Counted from the stretch's first letter, positions 1 to 10,282 are shown. The stretch: 64,000 nt of DNA from Nakamurella flavida (GCF_030811475.1 NZ_JAUSQV010000001.1:2677001-2741000), one strand, 5' to 3'. Translations and numbers: made by a program. The notes: generated from the letters alone by a model not told the origin.

Positions 1-729
1 CGCAGCGACGTGGAGCTCTTCGGTCACGCCAAGTTGCCGGGCGGTGCCTCCCTCATCGGCTCGATGACGATGGATCCGGGTCAGCTGGCGTTCCTCGAGG
101 GCGTCCGCCAGGCGATCATCACCTGGGGCATCCCACTGACCATCCTGGCCGGCATCGCCACCCACCTCACCAGTCGCCGCTCGGTCGCCCGGCAGGCGAT
201 GCTGAACCCGGACGCCGCGGCGAACCCGCAGTCGGCGATCATGAACAAGCTGATGCTGTGGCTGTTCCCGCTGTTCGTGATCATGGGTGGTCCGTTCTTC
301 CCCATCGCGATCCTGTTCTACTGGCTGGCCAACAACTCGTGGACCTTCGGGCAGCTGTACGTGGCGCACCGCCTCCAGGACCGCAAGAAGGTCCAGGAGG
401 GACTGGTCGTCGAGGAGGCCAAGATCGCGGCGAAGTTCAGCACCCCGAAGCCCGGCGCCCGTCCCGGCGCCAAGTCGCTGAACGGGGGGCCGTCGAGCAC
501 TCCGGCCTCGGCCGTGACGCCGTCGGCGAAGGTGGATCTCGGCAAGAACGGCAGCCCGGTCGATCTGGGCAAGACCCCGTCTCCGACCGACGGTGCCTCC
601 CCGGTCGCTCCCGCGACGTCGTCCGACGTGGCGCGACCGCGGCCCGGTTCGCGACCGAGCAAGGGCTCCGCCCCCGGCGGCGGCGCCGGGCGCAACCCGC
701 GGAGCCGGAAGAAGTCCGGCAGGCGCTGA
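1..729 (+). CDS. yidC: YidC/Oxa1 membrane protein insertase, C-terminal part (5' end outside window)
   Basis: YidC inserts and folds proteins in the cytoplasmic membrane, alone or with SecYEG. The reading frame is open from base 1, so the gene is cut by the window edge. What remains carries the last membrane segments of the Oxa1 domain: a segment with GIPLTILAG, then one with LMLWLFPLFVIMGGPFF followed by FPIAILFYWLANNSWTFGQ, the typical actinobacterial C-terminal helix. After this comes a charged region and about 110 residues of low-complexity Pro/Ser/Gly/Lys-rich tail ending in basic residues (RSRKKSGRR), as in actinobacterial YidC. The next gene, jag, follows after 111 nt in the same direction, the usual yidC-jag-rsmG order next to oriC. 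The family call is firm; only the N-terminus is unseen. Confidence 0.95.
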   Translation, partial: RSDVELFGHAKLPGGASLIGSMTMDPGQLAFLEGVRQAIITWGIPLTILAGIATHLTSRRSVARQAMLNPDAAANPQSAIMNKLMLWLFPLFVIMGGPFFPIAILFYWLANNSWTFGQLYVAHRLQDRKKVQEGLVVEEAKIAAKFSTPKPGARPGAKSLNGGPSSTPASAVTPSAKVDLGKNGSPVDLGKTPSPTDGASPVAPATSSDVARPRPGSRPSKGSAPGGGAGRNPRSRKKSGRR

Positions 730-840
730 CGCCGTCGCCGTGTGCACGGTCCCAGCCGCTCGGGTCGGTCGACCGTTCCACTGTGCCGTCGTCGTGCTGC
801 AGGTGCCCAGAGTCGTGCAGCCCAGAGGAAAGAAGCAGAC

Positions 841-1521
841 ATGAGTGAGAACACCGCAACCCCCGGAACTGCCGTCATCGAGGACGACGGGACGGCGGTC
901 GGCACCGATCGGGCGTCCGAGGTCTCGGCTGTCGACGACGAGAATGCGCAGTCGGTCTCCGTCGACGCCGGCCCCGATGGGGACATGGCCGGCGGGGAGA
1001 GCGCGGACGGTTCGTCGACGGCTCCCGCCGGCGGCCGCCGCTCCGCCGAGTCCGCCCATGACCTGTTGGTGGCCGAGGGCGACGCCGCCGGCGACTACTT
1101 GGAGCGTCTGCTCGACATCCTCGATTTCGACGGCGACATCGACCTGGACGTCGAGGGTGAGCGCGCCGTGGTGTCGATCCTGGGCGGCGGGGACGTCGAC
1201 CGGTTGGTCGGCGAGCGCGGGGAGGTCCTGGACGCGCTGCAGGAGTTGACCCGGTTGGCCGCTCTGGCCGAGACCGGTCAGCGGTCCCGGCTGATGCTCG
1301 ACATCGCCGGATACCGGGCCCGCCGGCGGTCGGAGCTTGCCGAGGTCGGCCGCAAGGCGGCCGAGGAGGTCATCGCCAGCGGTGAGGTCCAGAAGCTGTC
1401 GCCGATGAATCCGTTCGAACGCAAGATCGTGCACGACGCCGTCGGCTTGGTCGAGGGCGCGACGTCCTCCAGCGAGGGCGAGGAGCCGCGGCGTCGGGTC
1501 GTCGTCAGCCCGGCGTCCTGA
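841..1521 (+). CDS. jag: Jag/KhpB RNA-binding protein (KH-like + R3H)
   Basis: This is a single-strand nucleic-acid-binding protein of the Jag (SpoIIIJ-associated, KhpB) family, thought to act on RNA with KhpA and linked to cell elongation. The ATG follows GAGGAAAGAAG and gives 226 residues. The first ~75 residues are acidic and low-complexity. The KH-like domain follows ([12 protein letters not shown], then [16 protein letters not shown]), and the R3H domain is near the C-terminus with its RKIVH core (Arg-x3-His) in [13 protein letters not shown]. An upstream in-frame ATG at 742 would add 33 residues of arginine/proline-rich sequence with no ribosome site and was not chosen. Its stop codon overlaps the apparent start of rsmG, so the two are probably translationally coupled. 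Confidence 0.92.
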   Translation: MSENTATPGTAVIEDDGTAVGTDRASEVSAVDDENAQSVSVDAGPDGDMAGGESADGSSTAPAGGRRSAESAHDLLVAEGDAAGDYLERLLDILDFDGDIDLDVEGERAVVSILGGGDVDRLVGERGEVLDALQELTRLAALAETGQRSRLMLDIAGYRARRRSELAEVGRKAAEEVIASGEVQKLSPMNPFERKIVHDAVGLVEGATSSSEGEEPRRRVVVSPAS

Positions 1522-2273
1522 CCGAGCACGAGCCGGCGTCCGCCCCCGCGCCGGTCGGGGATGCGCCGGAGTCTGGGGACGCGCATCCGTCCGGCGCGCG
1601 GATCGAGGTCGAACCGTCGGCCGCGGCAGCCGTCTTCGGTGAGCGTCTCGAGCTGGCCCGCCGGTACGTGGAGCTGCTGGCCACGGAGGGCGTGATCCGC
1701 GGGTTGATCGGCCCGCGCGAGCCGGACCGGCTGTGGAGCCGCCACGTCCTGAACTCCGCCGTCCTGGCCGAGATGGTGCCCGACGGTGCCGTCGTGGTGG
1801 ACATCGGCAGCGGCGCCGGATTGCCCGGCATCCCGCTCGTGCTCGCCCACCCGACCTGCCGGGTCGTCCTGGTCGAGCCGCTGGCCCGGCGCGTGCAGTT
1901 CCTCACCGAGGTCGTCGAGGAGCTGGGTCTGGACCGCTGCACGGTGATCCGCGGGCGGGCCGACGAGGTGATCGACGCGTGCGGTGGTGCCGACGTGGTG
2001 ACCTCCCGCGCGGTCGCCCCGTTGGCGAAACTGGCGACCTGGTCGGCGCCGTTGCTGCGGCTCGGCGGAGAGCTGATGGCCCTGAAGGGATCGTCCGCCG
2101 CGGAGGAGATCGACCGTGACCGCAGTGCCGTCGGGCGCACCGGTATCGCCGATCTCCGAGTGCGCACGGTCGGCCTCGACATCGTCGATCCCCCCACCCT
2201 CGTGGTGCACGGCCGGATGGAGCGCGTGGCCCAGGGTCGGCGCGGCGCGGGGCGCGGGACCCGCCGCCCCTGA
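1518..2273 (+). CDS. rsmG: 16S rRNA (guanine-527 N7)-methyltransferase RsmG
   Basis: RsmG (GidB) uses S-adenosylmethionine to methylate G527 of 16S rRNA; its loss gives low-level streptomycin resistance. The SAM-binding motif is plain ([15 protein letters not shown]), preceded by the family's [16 protein letters not shown] and [10 protein letters not shown]. The start is unusual. The first GTG is at 1668, but the conserved segment [13 protein letters not shown] lies before it, so translation should begin upstream. Between there and the stop of jag the frame has no ATG, GTG or TTG. The only plausible initiator is CTG at 1518, which overlaps the jag stop as CTGA, like the common ATGA coupling. 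That gives 251 residues, with a ~35-residue variable N-terminus. If 1668 is used the protein is 201 residues and lacks the first helix. Confidence 0.85.
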   Translation: MTEHEPASAPAPVGDAPESGDAHPSGARIEVEPSAAAAVFGERLELARRYVELLATEGVIRGLIGPREPDRLWSRHVLNSAVLAEMVPDGAVVVDIGSGAGLPGIPLVLAHPTCRVVLVEPLARRVQFLTEVVEELGLDRCTVIRGRADEVIDACGGADVVTSRAVAPLAKLATWSAPLLRLGGELMALKGSSAAEEIDRDRSAVGRTGIADLRVRTVGLDIVDPPTLVVHGRMERVAQGRRGAGRGTRRP

Positions 2274-5200
2274 CCGATTCCGCTGGCCCGCCGCCTGCCG
2301 CCCCGGGTGGCGTCGGGGCCGACCCGGATGCGGCTCGGCGCGCAACCGCACCGACGCGCTCCCACGAGGGGCCCGCGGGTCCGTTCAGGCTTCTGCGAGA
2401 CCGTCCCCGGTGCATCTGATCTCGTGATCACTCACCGGAGAAGGACGGGTAGCAGGGCATTCTCGACCGTCCAGCGCGACAATGGACCGGGATTCCGCTC
2501 GACCGCCCGGGGGCCGTCCGCGGAGGGCCCGTGCCGGTGTCCGACTTCCGGGGTGCTTGCGCCCGGTGGTACTCGCGCCCAGGTCGGCGAAGGAACCGGT
2601 CTGCGGCCGAACCGGGGTCCCTCATGGGGGGCACGTCGGCGTCGTGGCCGCGTTCCCTGCGGGGACTCCCCTGTCCCGTGTTGACCGCACCGGGACGGTC
2701 GCCGTGTGGGCCAATGCGTCGTCCGAACGGGGAGCCGGTGAGGGCGAGAACCGTGGGGCCGGCCGTGGACACGGGGGCTCCGTGGGAAACCCGTTGCCTC
2801 TCACGGGTTCCACTCTGGTCATCAGGGGTGAGTGGTCGGTGGCCCGGCCCAGCGCCGTGCGCGATGTTCCGCCGCCGGCGTCGGCGGGTGGCACGAGCGG
2901 CGGCACCTCAGTTCGACCCACTTGCGGGCAACGGTCACTCTGCGGATGGGCGGCGGTGTGGACGGGGGGCGGCGGGACGGACGTCGTGGTCTCGCCGACG
3001 CGCGCCCGGCGGGAGGGGACGCGCGTCGACGGTGCGGACGTCGTCCCGCTGTCGCCGCGGATCGACGTCGGACTGGGCGGAGCCGGCCGCCGGACCACCC
3101 ACCGGGGGACGACGGGATGCTCCGCCGGTGAACCGACAACGACGGGCGGCTCCTGACGCCGGGGTTGCTCGAGGTGTCCGCAGGCGGGTCGGGTCGTGGC
3201 GGGCGAGCCGCACCCCGCACACCGCCGGCACATACCGGACCATCCGTCGATGTCGCCCCGGCCGAGTCCAGGGCAGGGCTGGGTCGGACCTCAGGAGCCC
3301 CACCTGCGATCTCAGCCAGGTGTCGAGCGTCGGATCGGGCCGGCCGGCGGGACGAGGTCGCCGGCCTCGCTGCCGGGATGCGCTGGATCACCTCCACCGG
3401 CCGCAGGGTCACGATGGTCGGTGTAATGCGTCGGTGGAGAGGGAACGGGCCGAGCTCCGATCGTATTCTCGTTGCGGAGGTGCGCCGGCTCAGGCGCACT
3501 TCTGGATCGCGTCGTGCTGTTTCGTCAGGATCCAGCCGATGGAAGGTACGTGGATCGGAGCTCTCTGCCCCGTTCGGCGGGTCCATTGGGCTCGTCAACT
3601 CACTTCCGCTCGGTCAGATCCGAGAAACGCTGCAGTGCAACAGCTTCCGACGGTGGAGAGCATGACATGCCCACAGGGACGCGGAAGTACGATCAGACGA
3701 AGCTACCGATGACCGGAGACCAGCACCCAATACGTCACGGTGACAGTCAGACGCGGATGCGACGGCAACGGGGGTCCCCCGGCGGCCCGGACCTTCGTCC
3801 CCCGCTCCCATGGTGCCCATCCTGGGGGACATCAGACCACGTGACTCGGCGCCGATGGAGCCCGCCGGGGCGTGACAGAAATGGCAGGAGGTGGGTGGGA
3901 GGGCTGGCTGGGCTCCGGCAGGTGGCCGCGGACCGCAGTCATGAGTGGGAGCGCGGTTCACCGGCCGGCTCTGATCCATCGGTGACGGCCAGGCTCGCTC
4001 GGTTCCGGCCTGAGCCTTTCTGGAGAGGGCAGCCTCGGGTCTCGGCAGGTTCCGGTGAGGCATCCTGCGAATCCCGTCCGGGCTCGACGGCGCCCGACGG
4101 AACGGCAGGTGGTGGGAGGACGTGACTGACCCGGTTCGGTAGCCCGATCCGGCTACGCACGCCAGGTGCGGGTCGGCCCCAGCACCGACCAGGCGACGTC
4201 GGCGTCGGCGGGGTCGTCGGGATTCGACTGCCAGAGGCTGCCCCGCCCGGGGCGGTGCGGCGGACGTGGGTGTCCCGATCCTCGGGTGCACCCACCTCGA
4301 GGACTGGGCTGTGTCCATTTTCCGTGGTCCACGGTGCAGAGGAGACGCCCGCCATCCATGGCCGGGTGATCCATCCGTCGGCGATTCAACGAGGGCCGGC
4401 CCTCGGACAGAACGGCGGTCGGCGTCTGCAACCAGGCTGCCGCCGTCCGTCGCGCAGCAGATGACGGGTTCGGGCTCACCCCCCGGGGCCGGCTGGGGCC
4501 TGCCGGGTGAGCCGGTACCGCAGACCACACGAGGGGGGACCGGCAGGATCTCACCTGAGGACCCTGGTACACCTGAGACCACGCGCCGGGCAGCATCAGT
4601 CGTCGGCCAGGGCGAGGGGCAGAGAGCGGCTGACAGACCTTCCCTCCCACGGCAGCCTGACTCGTCCGAACAGGCGGGTGGGTGACCGCAGAAGGGAGCC
4701 GGCGAGAGACCACTGCGCGATCGAAAGACCGTGGACGGCCGGCCGGAGGTCGATCATCGACAGGCCGAGACGACCCCAGTCTCCAACCCCCGGTCGGAAG
4801 CACTCCGTTGACGTCCCGACCTCGCGCGTTCGTGATGGGTCATTCGGCCGGTCGTGACCCAGTGCGGCGGTGCAGGGCTGAACTTCGGTCGTACCGATCC
4901 GGGCCGCGACGTGGGGTGGGACGGTGGAGTACCGCGCGACCAGGCGGTTATGCCGCACCCTCCCCTCGTGATGGCCCACGTGCGGGAGTACGGGCTGGCG
5001 GGACCCACTCTGTGGCTCTCTCGCGGCACCGACCTGTGGCTCGACGGTCTCCGTGCGGTGGAGATGGGTTGCGCGTGACTCCGAACGAGCGTGGCCAGCT
5101 GGTCGGCGAAGGTGCTCGGACCTCGACCCGTTCGCCGACGGCTCCGAACGGCGGATCCGGTGTGGGAGGGCGGGCACACGCGCTCGAGTCGCCTGACCAC

Positions 5201-5596
5201 GGGCTGGCAGGTCCGAGGAGCGGGCGAGACCAGTGTTCTCAGGCGGGCCCAGGTATCCACTGTGCTCGCCTGGCTCGGAGATCGGAGCCGGCGGCCAGCA
5301 GATGCCCGCTGCTGTCACTGGGGCACCTCGCCGGCGGAACTGAGCGTCAGGAGATCCGGGTGATGCCCCCGCGGTGGCCCCGTTCTGTGCCGCGGTATGG
5401 GGTCCAAGACGGCAGTGACACGGAATGTCGGCGCAACTGGTCGCGAAAACGGCCGTGCTGGCCACCGGGCGGCCCTGGTCTGTAGGCAGCGGGTGCACAA
5501 TCCCCGGGCTCTGTCAGTGATGGCCGGACCCCACCGGTCCACCGGGACGTCTTCGGGAGCAGACAGGTGACGGAGCTCGATGACCGGCGAGTCGGC
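2274..5596. other. long gap with no credible gene between rsmG and the parS cluster
   Basis: About 3.3 kb in which several open frames exist on both strands, the longest near 390 codons. Their translations are dominated by Arg, Pro, Gly and Ser, overlap each other in all frames, show no domain, signal peptide or membrane segment, and lack ribosome sites, as expected for random high-GC DNA. I found no tRNA-like cloverleaf, no obvious cluster of DnaA boxes (TTGTCCACA-like), no IS ends and no long direct repeats. Base composition looks more even between codon positions than in the flanking genes. It may be structural DNA of the centromere region, a degraded gene, or carry an RNA that cannot be recognised by eye. 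Confidence 0.6.
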
Positions 5597-5612
5597 TGTT
5601 TCACGTGAATCC
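5597..5612. promoter_or_regulatory. parS site 1 (degenerate)
   Basis: TGTTTCACGTGAATCC matches the consensus TGTTTCACGTGAAACA at 14 of 16 positions. It is the outermost (leftmost) of six such sites leading to parA. ParB loads at parS and spreads to form the segregation complex. Confidence 0.75.
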
Positions 5613-5818
5613 GCGCGTTTTCGATGACTGCAGCTCCACCTGGGAGCAAGCACCACCGATCTGCGCCCGGTGGCCTGGTGTCGAGGTCTGATGGGGAACG
5701 GGAGCAGAGCCTGCGACGAGAGGGGCGGGTAGCCCACGGACGTCCTGGAGCGCCCGTGAGTCTCCGGGCGGGGATCCCCGCAGCGAGCACCACGGTTCCT
5801 GTTCAGCACCACCAGTGG

Positions 5819-5834
5819 TGTTTCACGTGAAACA
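5819..5834. promoter_or_regulatory. parS site 2 (perfect)
   Basis: TGTTTCACGTGAAACA is an exact 16-bp match to the bacterial parS consensus and a full palindrome. It is probably the strongest ParB-loading site in the cluster. Confidence 0.95.
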
Positions 5835-6139
5835 CGGGTCCTCTCTCCGATGGGCAGCGTGCGAGGACTGCCCCCGGGGTGTGAGCACCCAGAACCGAGG
5901 CGGGAGCGTTGGGCCGGCCGGATGCAGAGAGCGCAACTCCGCGACACCGGGGGATTGTCACTGTTCACCCCGTCGTCGAGAACCGACGGCTGGCTGCCGA
6001 GGTCGGCTGGAACGAAAGCCGCCAGGGCGGCCGATCCGAGCAGTGGCTCCTCCCCCCGGAGCCAGGTGTTCAGGGAACGCCCGGGACAGCCCGGGACCGT
6101 TGTCCCCGCGCCGAGGAGAAGGCGCGGTCGCGGATCCGG

Positions 6140-6155
6140 TGTTTCACGTGAGACA
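6140..6155. promoter_or_regulatory. parS site 3
   Basis: TGTTTCACGTGAGACA differs from the consensus at one position (A to G in the right arm). Confidence 0.9.
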
Positions 6156-6391
6156 GGCCAGGCGTCCAAGACCGCTCCGCCTCCGCGCGGCGATACCGGC
6201 GGGATGCTCCGATCCGCGATCGGTGATGAGGGTGGCCGTGATGTGGACACCAAGCGCCGACCGATTCCCGATCCTTCTCGGCACGGCGGCGGGTAGTTCT
6301 GCGAATCTCGCGGGGCGATCTCGGACAGCGTGCCTTCGGGTCGGAAACGCTGACGCCCGACGTCGCGCTCCGGAAGAGATTGCCGAGCCCA

Positions 6392-6407
6392 TGTTCCACG
6401 TGAAACA
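6392..6407. promoter_or_regulatory. parS site 4
   Basis: TGTTCCACGTGAAACA differs from the consensus at one position (T to C in the left arm). Confidence 0.9.
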
Positions 6408-6559
6408 TCGTGATGGGGCTGCACAATTGACCATCGACCAGACGCACAGGGCTCCAGCTCGAGAACCGGGGTCATCCCCCAGGATCGGAGCTGCACCATC
6501 GCCCGTCATGGAGGTCGTCGCTGCGTCAGCGCCCCGTGGTGAGATCGGATCCAGACGGA

Positions 6560-6575
6560 CGTTCCACGTGGAACA
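6560..6575. promoter_or_regulatory. parS site 5 (symmetric variant)
   Basis: CGTTCCACGTGGAACA has 13 of 16 consensus positions, but its core GTTCCACGTGGAAC is a perfect palindrome. The two arms carry matching changes, which suggests that binding symmetry is kept. Confidence 0.82.
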
Positions 6576-6677
6576 CAGAGGGCCGGCTGAGGACTGATCG
6601 CCTGGCCTCGCGTGCCCTTCTGATTGGGCCGGACCACACCGGGGTCCTTGTTCCTCCTCATGGGTCCAGCGCTCCCA

Positions 6678-6693
6678 TGTTCCACGTGAAACA
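6678..6693. promoter_or_regulatory. parS site 6 (nearest parA)
   Basis: TGTTCCACGTGAAACA is the same 15/16 variant as site 4. It lies 263 bp before the parA start codon. The 6694-6956 interval should also hold the parA promoter; TAAGGT at 6895-6900 is a possible -10 box but no good -35 was seen. Confidence 0.9.
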
Positions 6694-6956
6694 CAGTGAC
6701 CACGTCGGTCGGGGTGGCGGTCGAGCCTTGACTGTGCAGCCTCTGTCCGGGCGGCCACGTGGTCGGGGTGCGGTTGCCCAGAGGTGGACAGGGCGATCTC
6801 GCGACACGCAGGGCCCCGATCGCCGACACGCCGCGGTGCCCGAGAAAGCCGCCGACACCGGCGAGCTCCGGCGAGTACTCGGACGGTCAACCCGTAAGGT
6901 CCGAACGGTTGCCGGCGTCATCGTCGCGACGCGGCAACTCATGGACGGAGGCCTGC

Positions 6957-7853
6957 ATGACCGTGGATGTCGATCTTCCCCCGGGTGTCTCACCCGACGA
7001 GAGCCCCATCGGGCAGGCGGCCCGCCGGGCGGTCGAGATGCGGAGCGGTCACCTGACCATGCCCCGCCCGCGGCACCGCCGCATCTTCTCGGTGGCGAAC
7101 CAGAAGGGTGGGGTGGGCAAGACCACCACCACGGTGAACATCGGGGTCGCCCTGGCTCTCTCCGGGCTGCACGTGCTCGTCATCGATCTCGACCCGCAGG
7201 GCAATGCGAGTACGGCCCTGGGCATCGAACGGACATCGGGCACGCCATCGTCGTACGACGTGCTCCTGGGCGAGCTCACCGCGGCGGAGGCCATCCAGAC
7301 CTGCCCCGACGCCCCCCGGCTCGGGGTCATCCCCGCGACCATCGACCTGGCCGGCGCCGAGATCGAGCTCGTCGGGATGGAGAACAGGGAGAACCGGCTC
7401 AAGATGGCCATCGAGGCGATCCCGGCCGAGTACGACTACGTCCTCATCGACTGCCCGCCCTCACTCGGCCTGCTCACGGTGAACGCCATGACGGCCACCC
7501 AGGAGGTCCTCATCCCGATCCAGTGCGAGTACTACGCACTGGAAGGCCTCGGTCAGCTGTTGCGCAACATCGATTTGGTGAAGCAGCACCTCAACCCCGG
7601 TCTGCTGGTGTCCACGATCCTGCTCACCATGTACGACTCCCGGACCCGACTGGCCGAGCAGGTCGCCGCGGAAGTGCGCAGCCACTTCGGCGACAAGGTG
7701 CTGACCACCAACATCCCCCGGTCGGTGAAAGTCTCCGAGGCTCCGGGATACAGCCAGTCCGTCATGACCTACGACCCCGGCTCCCGTGGAGCCCTGAGCT
7801 ATCTGGACGCCGCTCGCGAGATCGCCGAGCGCGGAACGAAGGAGATCGCATGA
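6957..7853 (+). CDS. parA: chromosome-partitioning ATPase ParA (Soj)
   Basis: ParA is a deviant-Walker ATPase that coats the nucleoid and moves ParB-parS complexes, so segregating the origin. The ATG at 6957 follows ACGGAGG with good spacing; a longer in-frame extension to 6759 has no ribosome site and no family resemblance. The protein is 298 residues. The deviant Walker [10 protein letters not shown] lies near residue 50 with its signature lysine (NQKGGVGKT), the Walker A' [12 protein letters not shown] follows, and Walker B is [12 protein letters not shown]. The N-terminal ~40 residues are variable. The stop overlaps the parB start (ATGA), so the two form an operon. Six parS sites lie just upstream. 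Confidence 0.97.
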   Translation: MTVDVDLPPGVSPDESPIGQAARRAVEMRSGHLTMPRPRHRRIFSVANQKGGVGKTTTTVNIGVALALSGLHVLVIDLDPQGNASTALGIERTSGTPSSYDVLLGELTAAEAIQTCPDAPRLGVIPATIDLAGAEIELVGMENRENRLKMAIEAIPAEYDYVLIDCPPSLGLLTVNAMTATQEVLIPIQCEYYALEGLGQLLRNIDLVKQHLNPGLLVSTILLTMYDSRTRLAEQVAAEVRSHFGDKVLTTNIPRSVKVSEAPGYSQSVMTYDPGSRGALSYLDAAREIAERGTKEIA

Positions 7854-9109
7854 CCCCCAAGACCCGCGGTGGCCTCGGGCGGGGCCTGGCCGCGCTCATC
7901 CCCACCGGTCCGAGCACCAACACGGTCTCCGACGTGTTCATGAGCGGTTCCGGTACGGCGGGCACGACGACCCTCGACCGCCCCGCCCAGGATCGAGAAC
8001 CGAAGCAGAGCAATGCTTCTCGGGCCGCCAGCAAGCGGCGCACCGTGGCCGACGCGCTGGACCGGACCGTCGAGACGCCGGCACGCAACCCGCGGAAGAC
8101 CCCGTCCCGCACCACACCGGTCGACGACGCGCCTGCCCGTGCGGCAGCGCCCCGGGGTACCTCGGGTCGGCGCACCGACGCGGACAGCTCACGGAGCCGC
8201 GACGCTGCTGCCGCGTCCCCGGCCGACGCGCCGGTGTCGAACCCGGACGAGGTGACGTCGCCCGCGGGAACGGACACCGACGGCCCCCAGTACCGCGAGG
8301 TGGCCGTCGGCGACATCCGGCCGAACCCCCGCAACCCGCGGGCGGCGTTCGACGAGGAGGCGCTCGAGGAACTGGCCCACTCGGTCCGGGAGTTCGGCCT
8401 GCTGCAGCCGGTGGTCGTCCGCCCCGTGGACGGCGGCTACGAGCTCGTGATGGGCGAGCGGCGGTGGCGGGCGGCGCAACAGGCCGGACTGGCCGTCATC
8501 CCGGCCATCGTGCGGCGCACCGAGGACTCCGCCCTGCTGCGCGACGCCCTGCTGGAGAACATCCACCGGGCCAACCTCAACCCCCTCGAGGAAGCGGCGG
8601 CCTACCAGCAGCTGCTCGAGGAGTTCGACGTCACCCAGGACGAGCTGGCCACCCGGTTGGGTCGCAGTCGGCCCGTCATCTCCAACACGATCCGACTGCT
8701 CCGTCTGCCCGTCGCCGTGCAGCGACGTGTGGCCGCCGGGGTGCTGTCCGCCGGTCACGCGCGGGCCCTGCTGTCCCTGCCGGACGCGGACGACCAGGAA
8801 CTGCTCGCCGCCCGCATCGTCGCCGAGGGCCTGTCGGTGCGCGGCACCGAGGAGGCGGTCACCCTGCTGCTGGGTCGGGGGACCGTGCGCCGGCGATCCA
8901 CCCCGGCACGCCGGGCCGTGCCCGGACTGCCGGAGCTGGCCAGCGATCTGTCCGACACGTTCGAGACCCGGGTACGGGTCGAGATGGGCAAGGCCAAGGG
9001 GCGCATCGTCGTCGAGTTCGCCACCGGTGAGGATCTCTCCCGCATCCTGGCGGTCATGGCGCCCACCGTCGCAGCCGGTCACGGCCAACGCACCGACACG
9101 GGCGCCTGA
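7850..9109 (+). CDS. parB: chromosome-partitioning protein ParB (Spo0J)
   Basis: ParB is a CTP-dependent DNA clamp that loads at parS and slides outward to build the segregation complex. The ATG overlaps the parA stop and gives 419 residues. It opens with [12 protein letters not shown], the ParA-interacting motif. A long variable linker rich in Ala, Arg, Ser and Thr (residues ~20-145) is followed by the ParB/Srx domain with the CTP-binding [12 protein letters not shown] and [16 protein letters not shown]. The helix-turn-helix follows ([18 protein letters not shown]) and then the C-terminal dimerisation domain. The linker is longer than in Bacillus Spo0J and similar in character to other actinobacterial ParBs. 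A strong hairpin follows the stop. Confidence 0.97.
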   Translation: MTPKTRGGLGRGLAALIPTGPSTNTVSDVFMSGSGTAGTTTLDRPAQDREPKQSNASRAASKRRTVADALDRTVETPARNPRKTPSRTTPVDDAPARAAAPRGTSGRRTDADSSRSRDAAAASPADAPVSNPDEVTSPAGTDTDGPQYREVAVGDIRPNPRNPRAAFDEEALEELAHSVREFGLLQPVVVRPVDGGYELVMGERRWRAAQQAGLAVIPAIVRRTEDSALLRDALLENIHRANLNPLEEAAAYQQLLEEFDVTQDELATRLGRSRPVISNTIRLLRLPVAVQRRVAAGVLSAGHARALLSLPDADDQELLAARIVAEGLSVRGTEEAVTLLLGRGTVRRRSTPARRAVPGLPELASDLSDTFETRVRVEMGKAKGRIVVEFATGEDLSRILAVMAPTVAAGHGQRTDTGA

Positions 9110-9163
9110 CCCGCCTCGAGCTCGCTGAGGTGGACCTGGCGCCTCTTCGTCACGGTGACGAAC

Positions 9164-9203
9164 GATCGGACCCCCGGGAGGCGTCGCCTCCGGGGGTCCG
9201 ATC
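9164..9203. terminator. bidirectional hairpin terminator between parB and the ligase gene
   Basis: A near-perfect inverted repeat (left arm starting GATCGGACCCCCGGGAG, right arm CTCCGGGGGTCCGATC, one bulged base, 4-nt loop) sits between the converging ends of parB and the ligase gene. It has about 18 paired bases. There is no T-run, as is common in high-GC actinobacteria. Its placement suits both transcripts. Confidence 0.8.
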
Positions 9204-9229
9204 AGCCCTGCCCGACGTGAGACGGACGG

Positions 9230-10192
9230 TCAGCCGGTTGCGGCCGAGTCGCGCCCGATGGCGCGGAGCACGAGGTCCCGGTACACAGCACCCAGTTCCA
9301 GGCCCGCTTCCTGGACCGCCATCGGCAACAGCGACGTCTCGGTCAGCCCCGGTGAGACGTTGACCTCGAGGAACTGGACCACCCCCGCGGCGTCGACGAT
9401 CGCATCGGTCCGGGAGAAGTCGCGCAGACCGAGCAGCCGGTGCGCGGCCAGGGCGAGATCGGCGGCCTGACCGGCGATCTCGTCGGAGACGCGGGCCGGG
9501 GTGTGATACGTGGTGAAGCCGGCGGTGTACCGGGCCTCGTAGTCGAAGACCCCGCTGGTGGGCACAATCTCCACCGCGGGCAGCGCCCGGGGCCCGTTCT
9601 CGTCCTCGACGACGGTGATGGCCAGTTCCGTACCGGGGACGAACTGCTCGACGACGACGACGTCGCCGTACGCGAACGCGGAGACGAACGCCGCCGGCAT
9701 GTCGGCGGCATCGTGCACGGCCACCGCGCCGAGGGCGGACCCGCCGTTGTGCGGTTTCACCATGATCGGTAGGCCGAGGTGCCCGACGAGCAGATCGATC
9801 ACCGCACCGGCACCCAGATCCCGAAAGGTGTCGTGCGCCAACGTGAACCACTTCGGGGTCGGCAGACCCGCCCGGTGGATGAGATCCTTGGCCGTCGGCT
9901 TGTTCCAGGCGAGACGGCAGTTGCTGGAATCGGTTCCGAGGTAGGGCAGCCGGGCCATCTCGAGAATGCTCTGGATGGCCCCGTTCTCGCCCCGACCGCC
10001 GTGCAGCGCGATGACCGCGGCGTCGGGACGGTGTTCGGCCATCCACGGCAGCAGATGTGCGTCCGCATCGCGGATCGTCACCTCGACGCCGTGGCGGCGG
10101 AGCGCCTCGGCGATGCGCGATCCCGAACGCAGGGACACCTCGCGCTCGTGGGTGAGGCCACCGGCGAGGACCATCACGTGGGGCTGGGACAT
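9230..10192 (-). CDS. D-alanine--D-alanine ligase family ATP-grasp enzyme
   Basis: This ATP-grasp ligase is related to Ddl, which joins two D-alanines for peptidoglycan precursors. At 320 residues it has the family's landmarks: HEREVSLRSG near residue 15 (the glutamate that binds the first D-Ala), VKPHNGGSALGA in the ATP-binding part, GVFDYEARYT (substrate-loop tyrosine region) and EVNVSPGLTETS (metal-binding Glu and Asn, normally EVNT-PG-T). It starts with ATG at 10192. The variant GGSALG where Ddl usually has GSSxG, and its place beside parB instead of in a cell-wall cluster, leave room for a second, specialised ligase, so no gene symbol is given. The next upstream gene on this strand is an aminotransferase, 90 nt away, possibly co-transcribed. 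Confidence 0.85.
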   Translation of the reverse strand: MSQPHVMVLAGGLTHEREVSLRSGSRIAEALRRHGVEVTIRDADAHLLPWMAEHRPDAAVIALHGGRGENGAIQSILEMARLPYLGTDSSNCRLAWNKPTAKDLIHRAGLPTPKWFTLAHDTFRDLGAGAVIDLLVGHLGLPIMVKPHNGGSALGAVAVHDAADMPAAFVSAFAYGDVVVVEQFVPGTELAITVVEDENGPRALPAVEIVPTSGVFDYEARYTAGFTTYHTPARVSDEIAGQAADLALAAHRLLGLRDFSRTDAIVDAAGVVQFLEVNVSPGLTETSLLPMAVQEAGLELGAVYRDLVLRAIGRDSAATG

Positions 10193-10282
10193 TCCGTACT
10201 CGCATTCCGGCCCGCGAGGGGCGCTGATCGGCAGATCGGAGGTGAGCTGGTCGGGGCGCGGACGGTCCGGCCGGGCGCGGGG

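Noticed and set aside
2482-5498. Several long open frames on both strands in the rsmG-parA gap
   Set aside because: They overlap each other in all frames, are rich in Arg/Pro/Ser/Gly, lack ribosome sites and recognisable domains, and look like the chance frames that high-GC DNA always yields.
2274-6956. Replication origin in the rsmG-parA gap
   Set aside because: No cluster of TTGTCCACA/TTATCCACA boxes or AT-rich unwinding element was seen. In actinomycetes oriC lies by dnaA-dnaN, which would be left of yidC and outside the window.
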